From Acanthococcus lagerstroemiae (taxonomy: Eukaryota; Arthropoda; Insecta; Hemiptera; Eriococcidae): a DNA stretch of 64,000 bases. Shown here one piece after another: positions 1 to 11,521 of this stretch; position 1 is the stretch's first letter; every line of letters starts with the position of its first letter. The stretch lies in contig CM063107.1 of NCBI GenBank assembly GCA_031841125.1, positions 22,834,499 through 22,898,498 on the forward strand. Reading direction: 5' to 3'. Below the pieces are notes generated by a model, which was not told the origin of the DNA, searched no databases, and worked only from the letters and a program-made list of their open reading frames with translations. The position numbers and the translations under genes were made by a program.

Positions 1-41
1 AGCATATCTGATCTGGGAGGGTAAGCTGGAAGGATGTTAGG
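1..41 (-). repeat. Family A dispersed repeat, outer flank of the MULE
   Basis: The first 41 bases match the outer end of a repeat present in reverse orientation near 21780-21830 and again near 19540-19570. In those copies the sequence runs straight on into the part found here at 1107, so the MULE at 47-1101 sits inside this repeat. Confidence 0.7.
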
Positions 42-56
42 AATACGGGCGGTTTC

Positions 57-146
57 GAGTTGAGTTCCAGAATGTCATTTTTAGCCTATAATTGAGTCCC
101 GAAGCAGCGGAGATAAGAATAAGAAATATCCGACGAATTGAGTCCC
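57..146 (+). repeat. MULE left subterminal repeats
   Basis: Three copies of a GARTTGAGTYCC motif start at 57, 89 and 135. They face three plus-strand GGGACTCAATTC copies and one GGGACTCAACTC variant at the other end, so they form a multi-unit terminal inverted repeat. Confidence 0.7.
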
Positions 147-174
147 GTACTGGTGGGTAGGGTATGCTTAAAAG

Positions 175-880
175 ATGGGTAAAATCGTTCGTAGTAGTCG
201 CACAAATTTAGCGACGAAGCGTAATCTCAAATTTCTGAGCTCGTGTTCAATGGTCTACATAGACGGAACTTTCCGAAGTGTTCCAACTTTGTTCACACAA
301 CTTTGCACCATACATGGGTTCAAATACAATACGTACGTCCCTCTTGTATTTTATCTTTTTTTGAGTAAAACAATTGGCGCCTACGAAACAGTTCTCCAAT
401 AGTCTGCTATTTCCACGAAAGGGTGTCGCTTCCATTTGGGGCAAAGCTGGTGACGTCGAATCCAGAACCTGTCCTCGACGGACGAATATAACGACGTTCA
501 CAGCAAAAGAGGACAGTTCTTGAAACTTTTCTTCGGTCTACCATTTCTACATGCTGCCCATATTGAAGAATCTTTTGTGGAATACCTAATGCCACTGCTT
601 CCTGAGAAGACGAGAGGGTGCAAAAAATTTAGCGACTACGTGCTCGACAATTACGTCTATTCTGACTGCCAGTTTTCTCTCACTATGTGGGCAGAATATT
701 CTTCGGCCACCACTCGATCAACGAATGCATATGAGTCGTTTCACTCCCATTAAACAGTTAATTCTTTGTAGCGCATCCTATTATTTACTTCCTTATATAG
801 AAACATTGTTAGAAGTTCAGTCCGATACTTACGCGAAAATGAGCGATATTCGAAATTTGAAAATAATGTTCCGTGGCGAT
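175..880 (+). pseudogene. MULE transposase fragment, broken
   Basis: Would encode the central and C-terminal part of a MULE-type transposase, which cuts and rejoins transposon ends in the nucleus. Visible family motifs, in order: DGTF..VPTLFTQL.TIHG near 262-315, the GCRFHLGQ.W block at 421-450, FGLPFL near 532-549, then DNYV...F...WAEY..S..RSTNAYESFHSH near 646-750. The reading frame from 175 is kept through all of these but is cut by in-frame stops at 400 and 451. After FHSH (stop at 751) the homology continues in the next frame (KQLIL...VQSDTYAKM to about 840), so there is a frameshift near 745-752. The N-terminal part, including any DNA-binding zinc finger, is absent. Not functional. Confidence 0.8.
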
Positions 881-967
881 GGAGAAAGAAGCGACTGTTT
901 TTACCCTAATGACTCGACCCGACTTAGGCGAGTTATCCCACAATAAATGAGAATCAGTCGCGAACCC

Positions 968-1088
968 GGGACTCAACTCGGATGTGTACCTCCGCTACTT
1001 CGGGACTCAATTCGGACGGGTACCGCCGCTGACTTGGGACTCAATTCGGATACTGATAACAGGTATCTCCGCACATGGGACTCAATTC
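968..1088 (-). repeat. MULE right subterminal repeats
   Basis: Four copies of GGGACTCAAYTC start at 968, 1002, 1036 and 1077, so spacing is 34, 34 and 41 bp. They are the inverse of the left-end motif. Between the motifs, a GTACCTCCGCTACTT-like spacer also resembles the left end (AAGCAGCGGAGATA). Confidence 0.7.
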
Positions 1089-1106
1089 AGTTGCGGCCAA
1101 AAATAC

Positions 1107-1945
1107 TTGAGAGGAACACATAACTTTCTTTACACATTAAGGTGGTCCGTATTTATTCTTGCTGACCTTTTCTCCTGAATTTCCTCTGATTCGTCTCCTA
1201 AATTGGCTCCAATAAAATCAAAAAAAAAAATAATAATTCTACAAAGTTTTAGGTTGATTGGATTAGGGGAATCCGTGCCACAAGCTCTCTTTCGTTCTTA
1301 TGGGAAAACCACATGGAGTTTTGACTTTTATTCCAGACTAAATTAACCCTCCTATATTCACCAGGATCAAAGCTTGTAAATTAAACAATAGAACACTTGC
1401 TATCGGATTCAGCTTCTGACAAGGGAAAATAAGTCTTTTGGTTTCAACTTTTAGATTTTAATAAAATTTTCAACATTCTCAAATTTCAGTCTCCAAATCA
1501 AACAGAGAATCTAGTGAAAACAGAATATTCATTGAAATTCGAAATTCAACGGTTGCTACCGACTTTCAGATTTTCGAAATGTCTTTCACGTTTCAGCTTT
1601 GTTTCAATATTTTAGACAACGTTCGATACTCAGCTTGAAACCTTCAGCCTTGACTGACTAGTCTCTGACAGAAGTTCAGGATACTCCATTTTCAGAAACG
1701 AAATTTGACTTTCAGTTTGGGGAGATGAAAAGAAGAAAAATTTGCCAACAAATTTTTTTGAAAGTAAAATATTTGTCGATTTTTTAATCGACATATTTTT
1801 AATTGAAAAAAAAAAAAAAAAAAGCAAACAAATATTTATAAAAAATGAAAAATTCAAATAAACAGTTTCAAAATTTACCGAGTGCCAAATTATTGGGAGG
1901 GGGTGTTTCAACCCTCCAAATTCCCCTATCGTTTCGTCCTTGATA
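1107..1945 (-). repeat. Family A dispersed repeat, main body
   Basis: About 840 bp that matches 20903-21860 in inverse orientation over nearly its full length, including a stretch near 1640-1700 mirrored at 21150-21240. It ends at 1945 with a CAAGGACGAAACGATAGGGG boundary (read on the minus strand), the same boundary seen in other copies. The ORF at 1630-1980 is only a translation of this repeat. No gene is evident. Confidence 0.7.
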
Positions 1946-2590
1946 GTTGGTACCCAACATATTCTATACAAATGTGCCACTAAGCAGATTTGTAGGTGAG
2001 ACTATAAAAAATATTTCTAAAAACTTTGCCATCTGTGGGTCCTGCATCGAGCCCTCCCTTGGGGACACATGTACCTCCTTCCTCTGGTTTTTCTCAATAA
2101 CTCCTCAACCTTCGCTACATTTTACTTGGAAATGGTTATTAAAAACATTTTTGTATATCTGTCATAGAATCTCCTCGCCCCACCAAAAAAATGAAGGGAG
2201 CTCATATAACGCAACACTTGGGGCCTAAGGGAACTGTAGTGGGTCACCATTGATAGCCTCCTGTCAACAACACTGATTTTACACAATAACGTTTTATTAT
2301 CGTATCATTAGTCCCTCTGCATGAAAATTAAGCTTTAACGGCGAAGCAAAAGAGCGGAGTGAGAGCCTTCGCTCCGAAGGAAAAGATAGAAATTTAAGGT
2401 TTTGCTTCAATCCGTATACATGAGCTTTTTGTTTCAATTCAAAGAGAGTACTTCAAAGATAACAACGTTTGTTCAAGTTGTTACCAGCCAAAGTATGTGT
2501 CCAAAGAACTTCTTCTAAATCAAAAATCATTCAAAGAAGCGAAGACAAAGATGGTGGTGGTGTAAAGGTGGAAAAAGCACCAAACATACA
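1946..2590. other. No recognised feature
   Basis: Low-complexity AT-rich DNA with a short purine-rich stretch near 2340-2390. No coding signature, inverted repeat or recognisable element. Confidence 0.4.
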
Positions 2591-2594
2591 AAAC

Positions 2595-3520
2595 AATGAA
2601 ATAATTCTCGGGAAAAATCTCCGATGATTTCCAGAGAATTTCATCAGAAATCTTACAGAAGATTCCTTTGATTTCCGAAGAATTTAATCGAAAATGTTAG
2701 GGGAAAATTTACGATGATTTCAGTAGAATTTTTCCGGAAATATTTTCCAGAGAATTTCGTCGGAAATCTTCAGAAAAAATTTTCAATGTTTTCCAAAGAA
2801 TTTCTTCAAAATTCTTCAAAAAAATTGTCCCATAATTTCTAAAGAATTTCATCGGAAATATTTGGGAAGAAAGTACGATGGTTTTTGGAAGAATTTTATC
2901 GAAAATCTTCAGGAAAAATCTCCAAAGATTTCCAGAGAATAATTTCATTGGAAATCTTCTAGAGGAATTTCCGATGATTTTTAAAGGATTTTGTCGGAAA
3001 TTTTTTAGGAAAAAATTCCGATAATTTCCGAAGGATTGAGACTATTTTCCACTCATGCGATGGAACCAGAGATATTTCCCGAAGATTTTTGATGAAATTC
3101 TTCGGAAATCAGCCCACAATTTTCAAAGAATTTTATCAAAAATAATTTGAGAGAAATATCCGATAATTTCAAAAAATTGTCATTGGATGTCTTCGAAAAT
3201 AATCTCTACCAATTTTCGGAGAATTTCATCGGAAATCTTCAGAAAAAATTTTCAATGACTTCCGAAAAATCTTCGGGGAAAATCTCTTATGCCATCGTAT
3301 GTGTGGGAAATAGTCTTAATTCTTCAGGAGAATCGGAATTTTTCCCCAAAAATTTCCGATGAAATTCCTGAAAAATCATGGGAGATTCTTCTTGATTTCC
3401 AATGAGATTATTTTTTGAAAATCATCGGAGATTTTTTCTGAAGATTTTCGATAATCTTCTTCAAAAACTATCGGAGTTTTTCCGTGAATGTTTCCTATCC
3501 AAAAATTATCGGAATAATTA
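2595..3520. repeat. Decayed minisatellite, about 45-bp unit
   Basis: Roughly twenty degenerate copies of a unit containing AGAATTTCATCGGAAATCTT and GGAAAAATTTTC(C)GATGATTTCC, period about 45 bp. The orientation reverses: to about 3290 the unit reads AATTTCATCGGAAAT, whereas from about 3350 it reads mainly as TTTCCGATGAAATT and ATCATCGGAGATTTT. ORFs here (2709-2948 minus, 3147-3362 plus) are products of the repeat. Confidence 0.75.
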
Positions 3521-4079
3521 GATTTTTTTCGGATTTAGGAACCAAAATTGACAAAACGGCTGGCTTTTAGCTTCGGCTTTTTCATCTAAAATAGAGCTAG
3601 CTTTCGAATTTCGGCTTCAACTTTCAGCTGGCTTACATTCTCCGCTTTTGGGACGTTATTCAGGGACGGGTTCTCCACAATCATACAAAGTTTCATTTCT
3701 GCCGGAATTGTATCCACTTTTGTGCATTTATATGGCTATTCCTACCGGACTAGAAGGCAAAAATGAGTTATGAAGAGCGGATAATGAAGGATACAAACTG
3801 TAAATCCTTCTCAAAAATGAAAACATTAGCACAAGAGTGAAAAAATGGAGAGACACAACGTACTAATCGAGAGAAATGAGTCTTAAACATGTCTTGAAGA
3901 ATTGAAAAAAAAAAACCATCTAAAACATGAGAGCCTTAAAAAAGTCATGAAGAGTCATAAACAAGTATTAAAGAAACTTGAATTCTTCAATTAATTCTCG
4001 GACCATCAGACTGTTGGGCCAGCCTAACCGAAATTTTGCACAGTTGGCCGGCGGACCACTCCGCCCTTGACTTAGGTAA
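3521..4079. other. No recognised feature
   Basis: AT-rich sequence with a short run of GGCTTT/CGGCTT motifs near 3560-3640. The stretch near 3790-3860 resembles 41770-41830, so it may be an old repeat. No coding evidence. Confidence 0.35.
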
Positions 4080-4935
4080 AATCTTGAAGTTCTCGTCCTT
4101 CGAATTTTGGGTCACTCATTTACGGTGTACACGAATGTAGGCTGCATGAATGGTAATGTTCTTGAAAATCATAAACTTTAAATCCATGAATTCATTCTGA
4201 TTTTATTTTTGTAATATAATATCGGAATTTGAGAAATTTCGAAAATGGTGTTGCCTTTTGCTTTGAAAATTTTTTTTCTTCAATTTTCTCGCAACAAGTG
4301 GTAGTTGAGTGAATGACTGATACTTTCTTTTTACCGACTTTTCAAAGAAAAGGGAGGTATTTAAATTATAAATATTTTACATACATTTCATCATTAAGCC
4401 CTTCGTTACAAACAACCCTTCACATTTGATAAATTTTGAAAAAAATATGATGTCGCATGTCGCCTTTTGCCTTTAAAAATTTTGGGTCTCCCATTTTCAT
4501 GTCAATGTCTAATTTGACTGAATGAGTGGTACATTTTCTGTTTGGAAATTTCAAATTTTAGACGCATTTTATCATTTTGTTCTAAATCGAGAACGCAGGT
4601 TCCTCCAAATTATAGTAATTTTAAAAAAAATAGCGTCACCTTTTAACTTCAGGCTTTTAAATCAATCATCATGCGCGTATGTAGGTTGAATGAATGAATG
4701 GTACTTCCTTTAGGAAATTCCAAACATTAGATGTATTTAGTCATTTTGCCCTCGATTAGGAAGGTACTCTCCAAACTTAAGAAGACTGAAGAAAAATGGC
4801 TTCGGCTCTGAAATTTTTTTAATGTTCTATTTAACATGTAAATGTATAGTTTGACTGAATAGGTGGTAGATTTTTTTCTCGAAAATTTCAAGCCTGAGAC
4901 TCATCGTATCATCATGTTTCTCTCACTGAAGAATC
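4080..4935. repeat. Degenerate tandem repeat, about 180-210-bp unit
   Basis: Four to five diverged units. Each holds a GAAAATTTT..GGGTC(T)C-type start, a TTGACTGAATGAGTGGTA-type block (4310, 4520, 4690, 4855), a TTTCAAA..TTAGAC block followed by TCATTTTG, and a block ending in GCCTTTTGCTT. One unit (4330-4362) contains ACCGACTTTTCAAAGAAAAG, nearly identical to the arms of the palindrome at 50006-50310. Confidence 0.6.
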
Positions 4936-4940
4936 CACAG

Positions 4941-5532
4941 TAGTACGAGGGCTACTTTGTAACTCTCGCCCATCCCCTAGTCCCCTTCAGGTTGGCCACA
5001 ACTTGTAACATATCTGAGTCCGAAGGTAGAGCTGCTCGCTCATTCAGACTCATGAAAAATTAGTCTTTTTAGTATACATCTGACAGTTAATTGAGTCTAT
5101 TTGGGAAAATATTTGAGAATAACGTCTATTCAGGAGCCCAAGTCTAGCAAAAAAACACTAAACAATGAATATTTTCAATCAGAAGTACTACTAGAATGAT
5201 GAGATTCGACCATTTTTGAACATACAATAAGAAAGAAAAAAAAGAAGACAAAAGCAGTAAGCAATTACAATGTAAATATGTGATTTTGCTAGATTTGGGC
5301 TCCTAAATAGACGTTATTCTCGAATATTTTCCCGAATAGAAATTTTCCCAAATGGATTTTTCCCGAATAGACTCAATTAACCATCAAATGTATACCAAAA
5401 ATACTAATTTTTCATGAGTCTGAATGAGCGAGCAGCTCTACCTTCGGAGTCACATATTATGTTACAAGTTGTGGCCAAACTGAAAGGGACTAGGGGATGG
5501 GCGAGAGCTACAAAGTAGCCCTCTTACTACTA
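4941..5532. mobile_element. Fold-back element with about 215-245-bp arms
   Basis: Left arm 4941 to about 5157 and right arm about 5287 to 5532 are inverted copies with small indels. Outer ends read TAGTACGAGGGCTAC and, inverted, TAGTAGTAAGAGGGCTAC; both arms contain CGCCCATCCCCTAGTCCC and end internally at GGAGCCCAAGTCTAGCAA. The spacer of about 130 bp is A-rich and non-coding. A TA repeat at the ends is possible but not decisive. Probably a non-autonomous DNA element. Confidence 0.75.
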
Positions 5533-6240
5533 TCCGCCTCTGATTGGCTGTGGACTTTAAAGGAGTTGAGATAGTATTCTGATGACTTAGACTACTCTTC
5601 AGCTCTCACACCATACCCTTTTGTTGAATTATAATATTTTATGGGGGGAGGGGGCTTTTCGTCTTTAGAAAAATAGGCTGGAGTAGATCCAACAAGAAAA
5701 TGATGAACTGTCCGACCATATCCATCAATACAGGGGAACATTCATTTTCCAATCACGAATTTTATTTGTTCAGATTTTTTACAATCTCCATTAGAAGGAA
5801 AAATTTGAAGAGCCTGTCTATTACGATTATTGTAGAACAAGACCTCCAATATTTTCGAAAGCAGAAACTAAAAAATACCAAAAAATGGGTTTCCTTCTTT
5901 ATTCCGGAGGAGGTTAGACCATCTCTCAAACATTCACGACGCAAAGTGAGCTATGTTTTCGCTACTAGTGACAGTGCAATTGCTTCCTTCGAAAGTGGAG
6001 ACTATAATAGGACAGAGTCGAAATCTGTTCTCTTTGCTGACAGTGGGATTTCACATCGAATTCGGTTGTTCTGCCGGCACGTATAACGATACTTTCACCG
6101 CATGGAAAGTTTTTCATGAATGATTCAGACATCTAGGCGGAGTCGCTGACACCTCATCTAAGAAACCAACTGGAAACCACTTAAAACAGTCTTTCCCGAG
6201 ATTTCAACATAAATTTCGGTAAAAACCACGGGTGTGACAT
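5533..6240. other. Unassigned sequence with a short ORF
   Basis: Holds a plus-strand ORF of 128 codons (5700-6086), basic and aromatic-rich, that I do not recognise. No conserved motif, splice-site pattern or repeat supports it, so chance is a reasonable explanation. Confidence 0.25.
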
Positions 6241-7060
6241 CCGCTGACTAGACGGGAACGCAGCGAGGATCGTAGTTCCAGAATTCGTGTCTATAAAGTA
6301 CTCCCGTCAATCGTCTGATTTCCAGTTGTTTCCCAATTCAAGAACTTTGTACGATTTCGTTCGTGTCTTTCGTTCGACGGAGAGGCTTAAACTGTGCTCC
6401 ACGTGTACGTACCTGGATCCGAAACTGAAAGCTGGCGCTCGTCCTTTCTTCGAATCGTTCACACCAGCGCCTTGAAGGAAAGGAAAAGAGAAAAAAAGTT
6501 AACGTCAGAACCGTTGAAACCGACAACAAAAAGTGAGAAAGCAAGAGTGGAGTTAAAAAAATATACGAGTACGTCTAGAAAAAGGTTACGCTTGAAGGCC
6601 TTAAAAGCCGAATGAGTAAAGTAAACTCGAGAAGGTTCGCGCTTCGCAAAAATCGTCAGCGGCAGACAGTTAAAGGACGATGAATTAAACTGCGAAATAT
6701 CTGTCGACAGCGTGGAGATGTACAAGCTACAAGATGGGATATTCGAGAACTGTTATACAAAACTCGAAGTGTATCCACTTTCCGATCTCTTGGCCAAAAT
6801 TACTGCTTTGTGTTACATACCTACGAGTGCGCCCAGCGATACACAAGCGGGCCCAGGTCCGCTGAACTCGGCCGCAATTGGTCCTCGTCGTTTCGTCGGC
6901 GTCCACGGTCGTTGCTGGAACCCAACCATTCTCGATTCGATTAAGGTTTCTGTAAACAATTCGATACTATGGTTAGGACAGAAACGAATTCACCAATGTT
7001 CAAACATAACTACATACCACAAGCTCATTAAATATGGATGACCTCCCCCCCCCCTCCTGT
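6241..7060. other. Unassigned, CpG-containing sequence with overlapping ORFs
   Basis: Less AT-rich than its surroundings. Several overlapping ORFs on both strands (for example 6394-6615 plus and 6459-6725 minus) are lysine-rich or hydrophobic mirror images of one another and none has a family signature. A TATAAA-like string occurs near 6292, but no transcript structure can be supported. Confidence 0.2.
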
Positions 7061-8090
7061 GGGACAAGAATATTAAAAAAGAAAGAGTCCGACCGGCTGC
7101 ATGGAAGGACATTGTTACATGGATATGTCTGTCGTTCGGGCAACCGCCTTGACGCGCATATTTTCATTCCAATGCTTCCTCTAGTCGTTCATTCTCAGTT
7201 TCGTTCGGCATTCTCCCTGTCGGCCGGTCGAAATGTGGAACGAATGACCACATAAAGAGGAATACGCAACTTCACGATAGTAACGTTTTTCTGCGGAATT
7301 TTTCTCTTTCACCTGCCGAGCCATTAGACATATCAATGTCAAAAACCTCAATGATTTGGTGACTATATCTTTGACAATTGTCCAGAGGAATGAGAAAATG
7401 TTCGAGATCATTAGTATCTGGACTATAAAACAATGATGCACAACTACCTCAAAGTGAACGCAAGGAAACGATGAGTATCCAATAAATGAACTTTCCATCT
7501 CACGCCATTATATTAATTTGATACGAGTACCTTCAGCAATCCTAATTTGAAAATATGAGTCTTGGAGGAAAGGAAGGGGCTGCAAATTGAACGAGACAAA
7601 GGATGCGTTCTGGATATCCAGTAGCAGGTTTTTCTAAATTTTCGTTTGTGGCATCAGATTTGCCCTCAGCTCAAAATTGTTGGACCGGGATGGAGGAGGT
7701 AAAATGCGATGTAAATGAGTATTAAAGGATAGGTTTTCGGAGCCGCCTTATTTATTTACCGTATTAGAAAGGAGGCTCGGTGCCAACGTAAATTGAAAAG
7801 ATTTGTGTGTTGCTGCGTACTCGGTGTATCATTTCCTGAGCCTGCTGGTTACAACCGGTGACATGGGTCGATACGTGGCAAATATTGATATATTCAGGTA
7901 TCTTGAAACAGCCGAGTAACTTGGAACATGCCAGCAGACATGCATAGGAACTACCTTACTTGCCCACTGAAGCTAATCCCTGAACCTTTCCGGTCACTTA
8001 CGAGCATCAGCAATGGATGATCGAAATTCATGGATACTGTGCAAGCCTGTTAGTGTGTCCTAAGTTTCACGGCTGTTTCAAGATCGACGG
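7061..8090. other. No recognised feature
   Basis: Mixed-composition sequence with no motif-bearing ORF, inverted repeat or tandem array that I could see. Confidence 0.3.
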
Positions 8091-8093
8091 TAG

Positions 8094-8399
8094 TTGTCGT
8101 CGATGCCAGGCAAGATGAACTTGACCTGCATGAAAAAGCTACTTGAAGAAATTGGATCGATTAAAGAATTATGTATCAAAACTGAAGACGATATGCAGAA
8201 GATAACCAGTGAAACTGATGGGCTGAAGAAGGAACGCGAAATCACGAAAAACGAAGTTACAATTTTGAAAACCGAAAATGCAGAATTAAGGATAAACCTG
8301 GAAGACCTTACTCAGTCAGAGGTATGGAAGAAAGGGGAGGGCCTGATAGAAAGGGAAAATGGGAGCTATGTTTATTGTTATGTGGAAACGAAAATGTGA
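8094..8399 (+). CDS. Coiled-coil ORF of 101 aa, possibly LINE ORF1 remnant
   Basis: The predicted protein is dominated by a charged helical stretch from about residue 10 to 75 (leucine/isoleucine spaced with many Lys and Glu, ending near ENAELRINLEDL), which suggests a coiled coil. It then loses that pattern and ends. Short coiled-coil proteins of this look are common as LINE ORF1 products in insects, and LINE pieces lie 1-4 kb downstream, but there is no zinc knuckle or RNA-binding domain here and no direct link to those elements. The start at 8094 is merely the first ATG. The TTTGAA.ACCGAAAATGCAGAATT composition differs little from neighbours. It could also be a fragment of a host coiled-coil gene. 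Confidence 0.3.
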   Translation: MSSMPGKMNLTCMKKLLEEIGSIKELCIKTEDDMQKITSETDGLKKEREITKNEVTILKTENAELRINLEDLTQSEVWKKGEGLIERENGSYVYCYVETKM

Positions 8400-9119
8400 T
8401 CTGGATATCGAGAAATAGGTTTCCATCGTCGCTGAATTAATTTTTGATATAAGTTTTGCCCTTAGGCTCCAAATCAGATCTGATCAAAAACGTGATCCAA
8501 CAATCGAAATCCACGATCGGGAAAACCAATGTCGGACGCGGATGGTTTCGTGAATTTTTGGACAAGTTTGTTCATCTCTTACAGTCTTTCAACCTACTGT
8601 GCAACGAGGAGAAGAGGAATTCTGATTTTTTTTCTCTGCAAATTTGTATTTCAATCTACCCACATAGCGTACTTATTGGAAAATTTTTCTATCTGCCGGT
8701 GTAAACAACGCAATTTCCTGAAGCAACCGAACATTTAATTTTCTGCCGTACTTGAAACATTTCAGCACACTATAGGGTACAATATATAGTAGAAGTGGAT
8801 GTGTGCTCGCACGTACACAGTAGAAAATAAAAGAAGCGCCGCACTTAAATAAGAGAACGTGACCCTATAAATTTAAAGCACAGCTGAAAGTAAATCAAAA
8901 TGAGTTATTTTATTTTTACCGAATTTGAAGAGTCGTAAACAGAGTAAATTGTACGAGATACGGACGTAAAGAATATGCGCATACGCACAGATGAGTGTTT
9001 GAAAAATGAGGATTTTTAAAGGTATTCCATCAAACCCAGGCCTCTTCGTAACGGTGTACGTATATTTCAGCTCCGGTGGAGGTATAGTTTTCTAATAATC
9101 TTGTAACATAACAAGTAGT
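8400..9119. other. No recognised feature
   Basis: AT-rich intergenic-type sequence. Short ORFs (8456-8738) have no family motif. Confidence 0.3.
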
Positions 9120-9133
9120 TATGAACTGAATAA
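9120..9133. repeat. Target-site duplication, left copy
   Basis: TATGAACTGAATAA, identical to 12318-12331, flanking the 3' end of the RTE element. Confidence 0.85.
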
Positions 9134-9176
9134 TAATAATAATAATCATGATAATAACAGCATTTTTATTGGTAAA

Positions 9177-11205
9177 CTACCTATCTTTTCCACAGTTCGC
9201 TCTCCGCGACACCTGTGTCACGAGCGGCAGGGGATGTAACTCCCCCCTTTCTTCCAGTTGTTCCTCGTTAACCGCCCATTTTTGGGCATATGCCTCCCCC
9301 CTTATCTTCCATTCCTTCCTGTCCTGCGTATGTCTTCTCCAGGTTGGACCCATTTCTTTGAAAAATTCATCCCTCCAACGTGTAACCGGCCTCCCCCTTT
9401 CCCTTTTTTGATCATATGGAACCCACCCCTCCACCTTCCTTTCTCACCTTCCTCCTTACTGCCTCATAATATGTCCCGCATACCTCCATTTACATTTTTT
9501 AACCTCCCCTCCTATGTCTCTCAATCGAGTTTTCCCCCTTATAACCGAATTTTCAATTATATATTTTTTCTTTAAATGAAGCATACTCTGTTCCATACCT
9601 CTTTGAGTGACTCTCAACTTATTGATATTACTTTTAGTACTTGCCCACGTCTGGGCTCCATATGTCATTGCTGGTTTAATACATGCGCTCCACACTTCCA
9701 CCTTAGTTCTTATAGGCAATCTTCCTTTAAAAACGTGTTTTAATTTCCAATATTTGCCCCATCCATTACGAATTCTACTTGATAATTCTTTGTCTCTAGC
9801 ACTGATAAACGACACCATCTGACCAAAGTACTTAACTTCTCTGACCCACTCTATTTTCTCCCCTTTGATCTGCACTTTTGTTTCCATTGCATTTGTAAGT
9901 AAACTTGTTTTACTCGTATTAACTTGTAAGCCTGCCTCTTTACATACTTCTATATAAGTTCCTCGGCCATTTCGATCAAATTATTTAGGCTCTTAGATAA
10001 CAGGACTACATCAGATTTGACAGATATTCGCTATCTATCCTAATTCTCTTGTTTTCCCAATTTAATTTTCTCATGACCTCTTCCAAGACACAGTTGAATA
10101 GATTGGGAGACAACGGATCGCCTTGTCTAACTCCCCTCCTTATTTCAAATTTTTTTCCTTTTTTATCCATTTTGACCCATGCTGAAGCGCCCTTGTAGAC
10201 ATTTTTGATGACGTTTAGCGCTTTACGATTTACACCCTGATTTTCCATAGCTTTCCATAAAAATTTATGGTCCACTGTATCAAACGCTTTTGAGAAGTCA
10301 ATAAAAAACAAAAAGGGTTCGAAATTATATTCCTTTGATTTTTCGATTGTTTGATTTAGTATGAAGATTTGATCTACCGTGTAGAATGCTGTTTTCTAAA
10401 ACCGGCTTGTTCCTTTGATTGTTGTTGGTCCAGTCCAGGATATAGCCTATCTTTCATTATTTATTAAAATTTTTCCCACATTAGATGTGAGGCTAATTGG
10501 CCTATAATTTTGTATTTGTTCTCGTCTACTTTTTTTAAACAATAAAATAGTTTCAGCTTCCTTCCATTGCTGTGGTTCGGATTCTTCCACCAAAATTCTA
10601 TTAAACAACCTAGTCAGACAAGGGATTAATTCCTCGGCGTATAATTTTAAGACCCCGTTGTCTACCCCATCTCGTCCAACTGCTTTTTCAGTTTTCAGAG
10701 TACACAAAGCTTTTCTCACTTCCACTTGCAAAATTACCGGAAATTCACTTGTGTTGAAACCCTCTCCCCATTATTTTCCTGTTGACCCTTTCTCTTCCTC
10801 CCCTCCAAATTCTGAATATACATCTTCATAAAATTTTGTGGCCACTTCCACAATATCCTTTCGGTTATATACTGTTTCTCCATGTGCATTGCGCACATTT
10901 GGGACTAAGTACTGGTTTGTAAACAGTGCCTTGTTCACTTTCTTCGTTGACCCGCTCTCTGCCAAGATACTTTCAACTTGCTTGCTCTCATAAGTCCTTA
11001 CGTCTTTTCTGATTTCCATTTTCACCTTCTTACTCAGTACTACTAGTTTAATTTTTTCCAATGGTGTCCTCCTTTCCTTCTTCTCCAGAGCATTTCGCTT
11101 ATCTATCAGTTTCTTGGTTTCCAGAGATAATTTGTCATCCGTTTTAACCGCAGCTCTTAAAACACTCCATACTGGTGATTCACTTCTTTTATTTCCCATA
11201 TACAT
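9177..11205 (-). pseudogene. RTE reverse transcriptase and C-terminal region, broken
   Basis: The polymerase that copies the LINE RNA at the nicked target. Pieces in order: linker 10771-11205; a GRDGVDNGVLK and NYRPISLTSNVGK block at 10447-10731; FIDFSKAFDTV and RRGVRQGDPLSPNLFN at 10006-10311; VREVKYFGQMVSF, TYGAQTWA and the basic C-terminal tail at 9456-9887; and GRPVTRWRDEF..EMGPTW at 9177-9434. At least two frameshifts separate these pieces. Between 10006 and 9980 the expected FADD catalytic motif is missing: SNL is followed directly by SDVVLLS, consistent with a small deletion. The protein cannot be active. Confidence 0.85.
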
Positions 11206-11521
11206 TTGTCATAAATCTCTTGCACACTTAATTCTGCCCATTTGCAATTAATCGCTGTGAGGCGCCTTTTCATTTACTCTCTCGCTTCTTGGTATGCATA
11301 CATAGGGGACTGTTCTCCGTCCCTGGGGTGTTATTTGGGAGCTCTTGTACCTCACCCTTCTTGGGAAATTTATAGTATACCTCTGCAAAGCCTATGATCT
11401 GAACTAAAGTGGAAGCCCGGTAGCGTCGTCACATTTTCCACAATAGACATATCATTAACCAGCATATGATCAATTTCATTTTTATATTTTCCTCCAGGAG
11501 ATTGCCACGTCCATTTTAATT

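Larger units (their letters stand above)
47..1101 (+). mobile_element. MULE (Mutator-like) DNA transposon, short and defective
   Basis: The two ends carry inverted copies of the motif GAATTGAGTCCC, three on the left and four on the right, and the middle holds a broken MULE transposase. Family A copies at 19.56 kb and 21.78 kb give the empty site. Comparison places the insertion between about 46 and 1102, with AATAC on both sides (42-46 and 1102-1106). MULEs usually make 8-11 bp duplications, so the visible 5 bp may be the surviving part of a longer one. At about 1.05 kb the element is far shorter than an autonomous MULE. Confidence 0.75.

Noticed and set aside
6285..6480. A TATA-like string followed by an ORF as a host promoter and gene
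   Set aside because: One short motif in AT-rich DNA with no conserved protein or splice structure.
9258..9575. Plus-strand ORF rich in Pro and Ser in the RTE element
   Set aside because: Shadow of the minus-strand RTE C-terminus.
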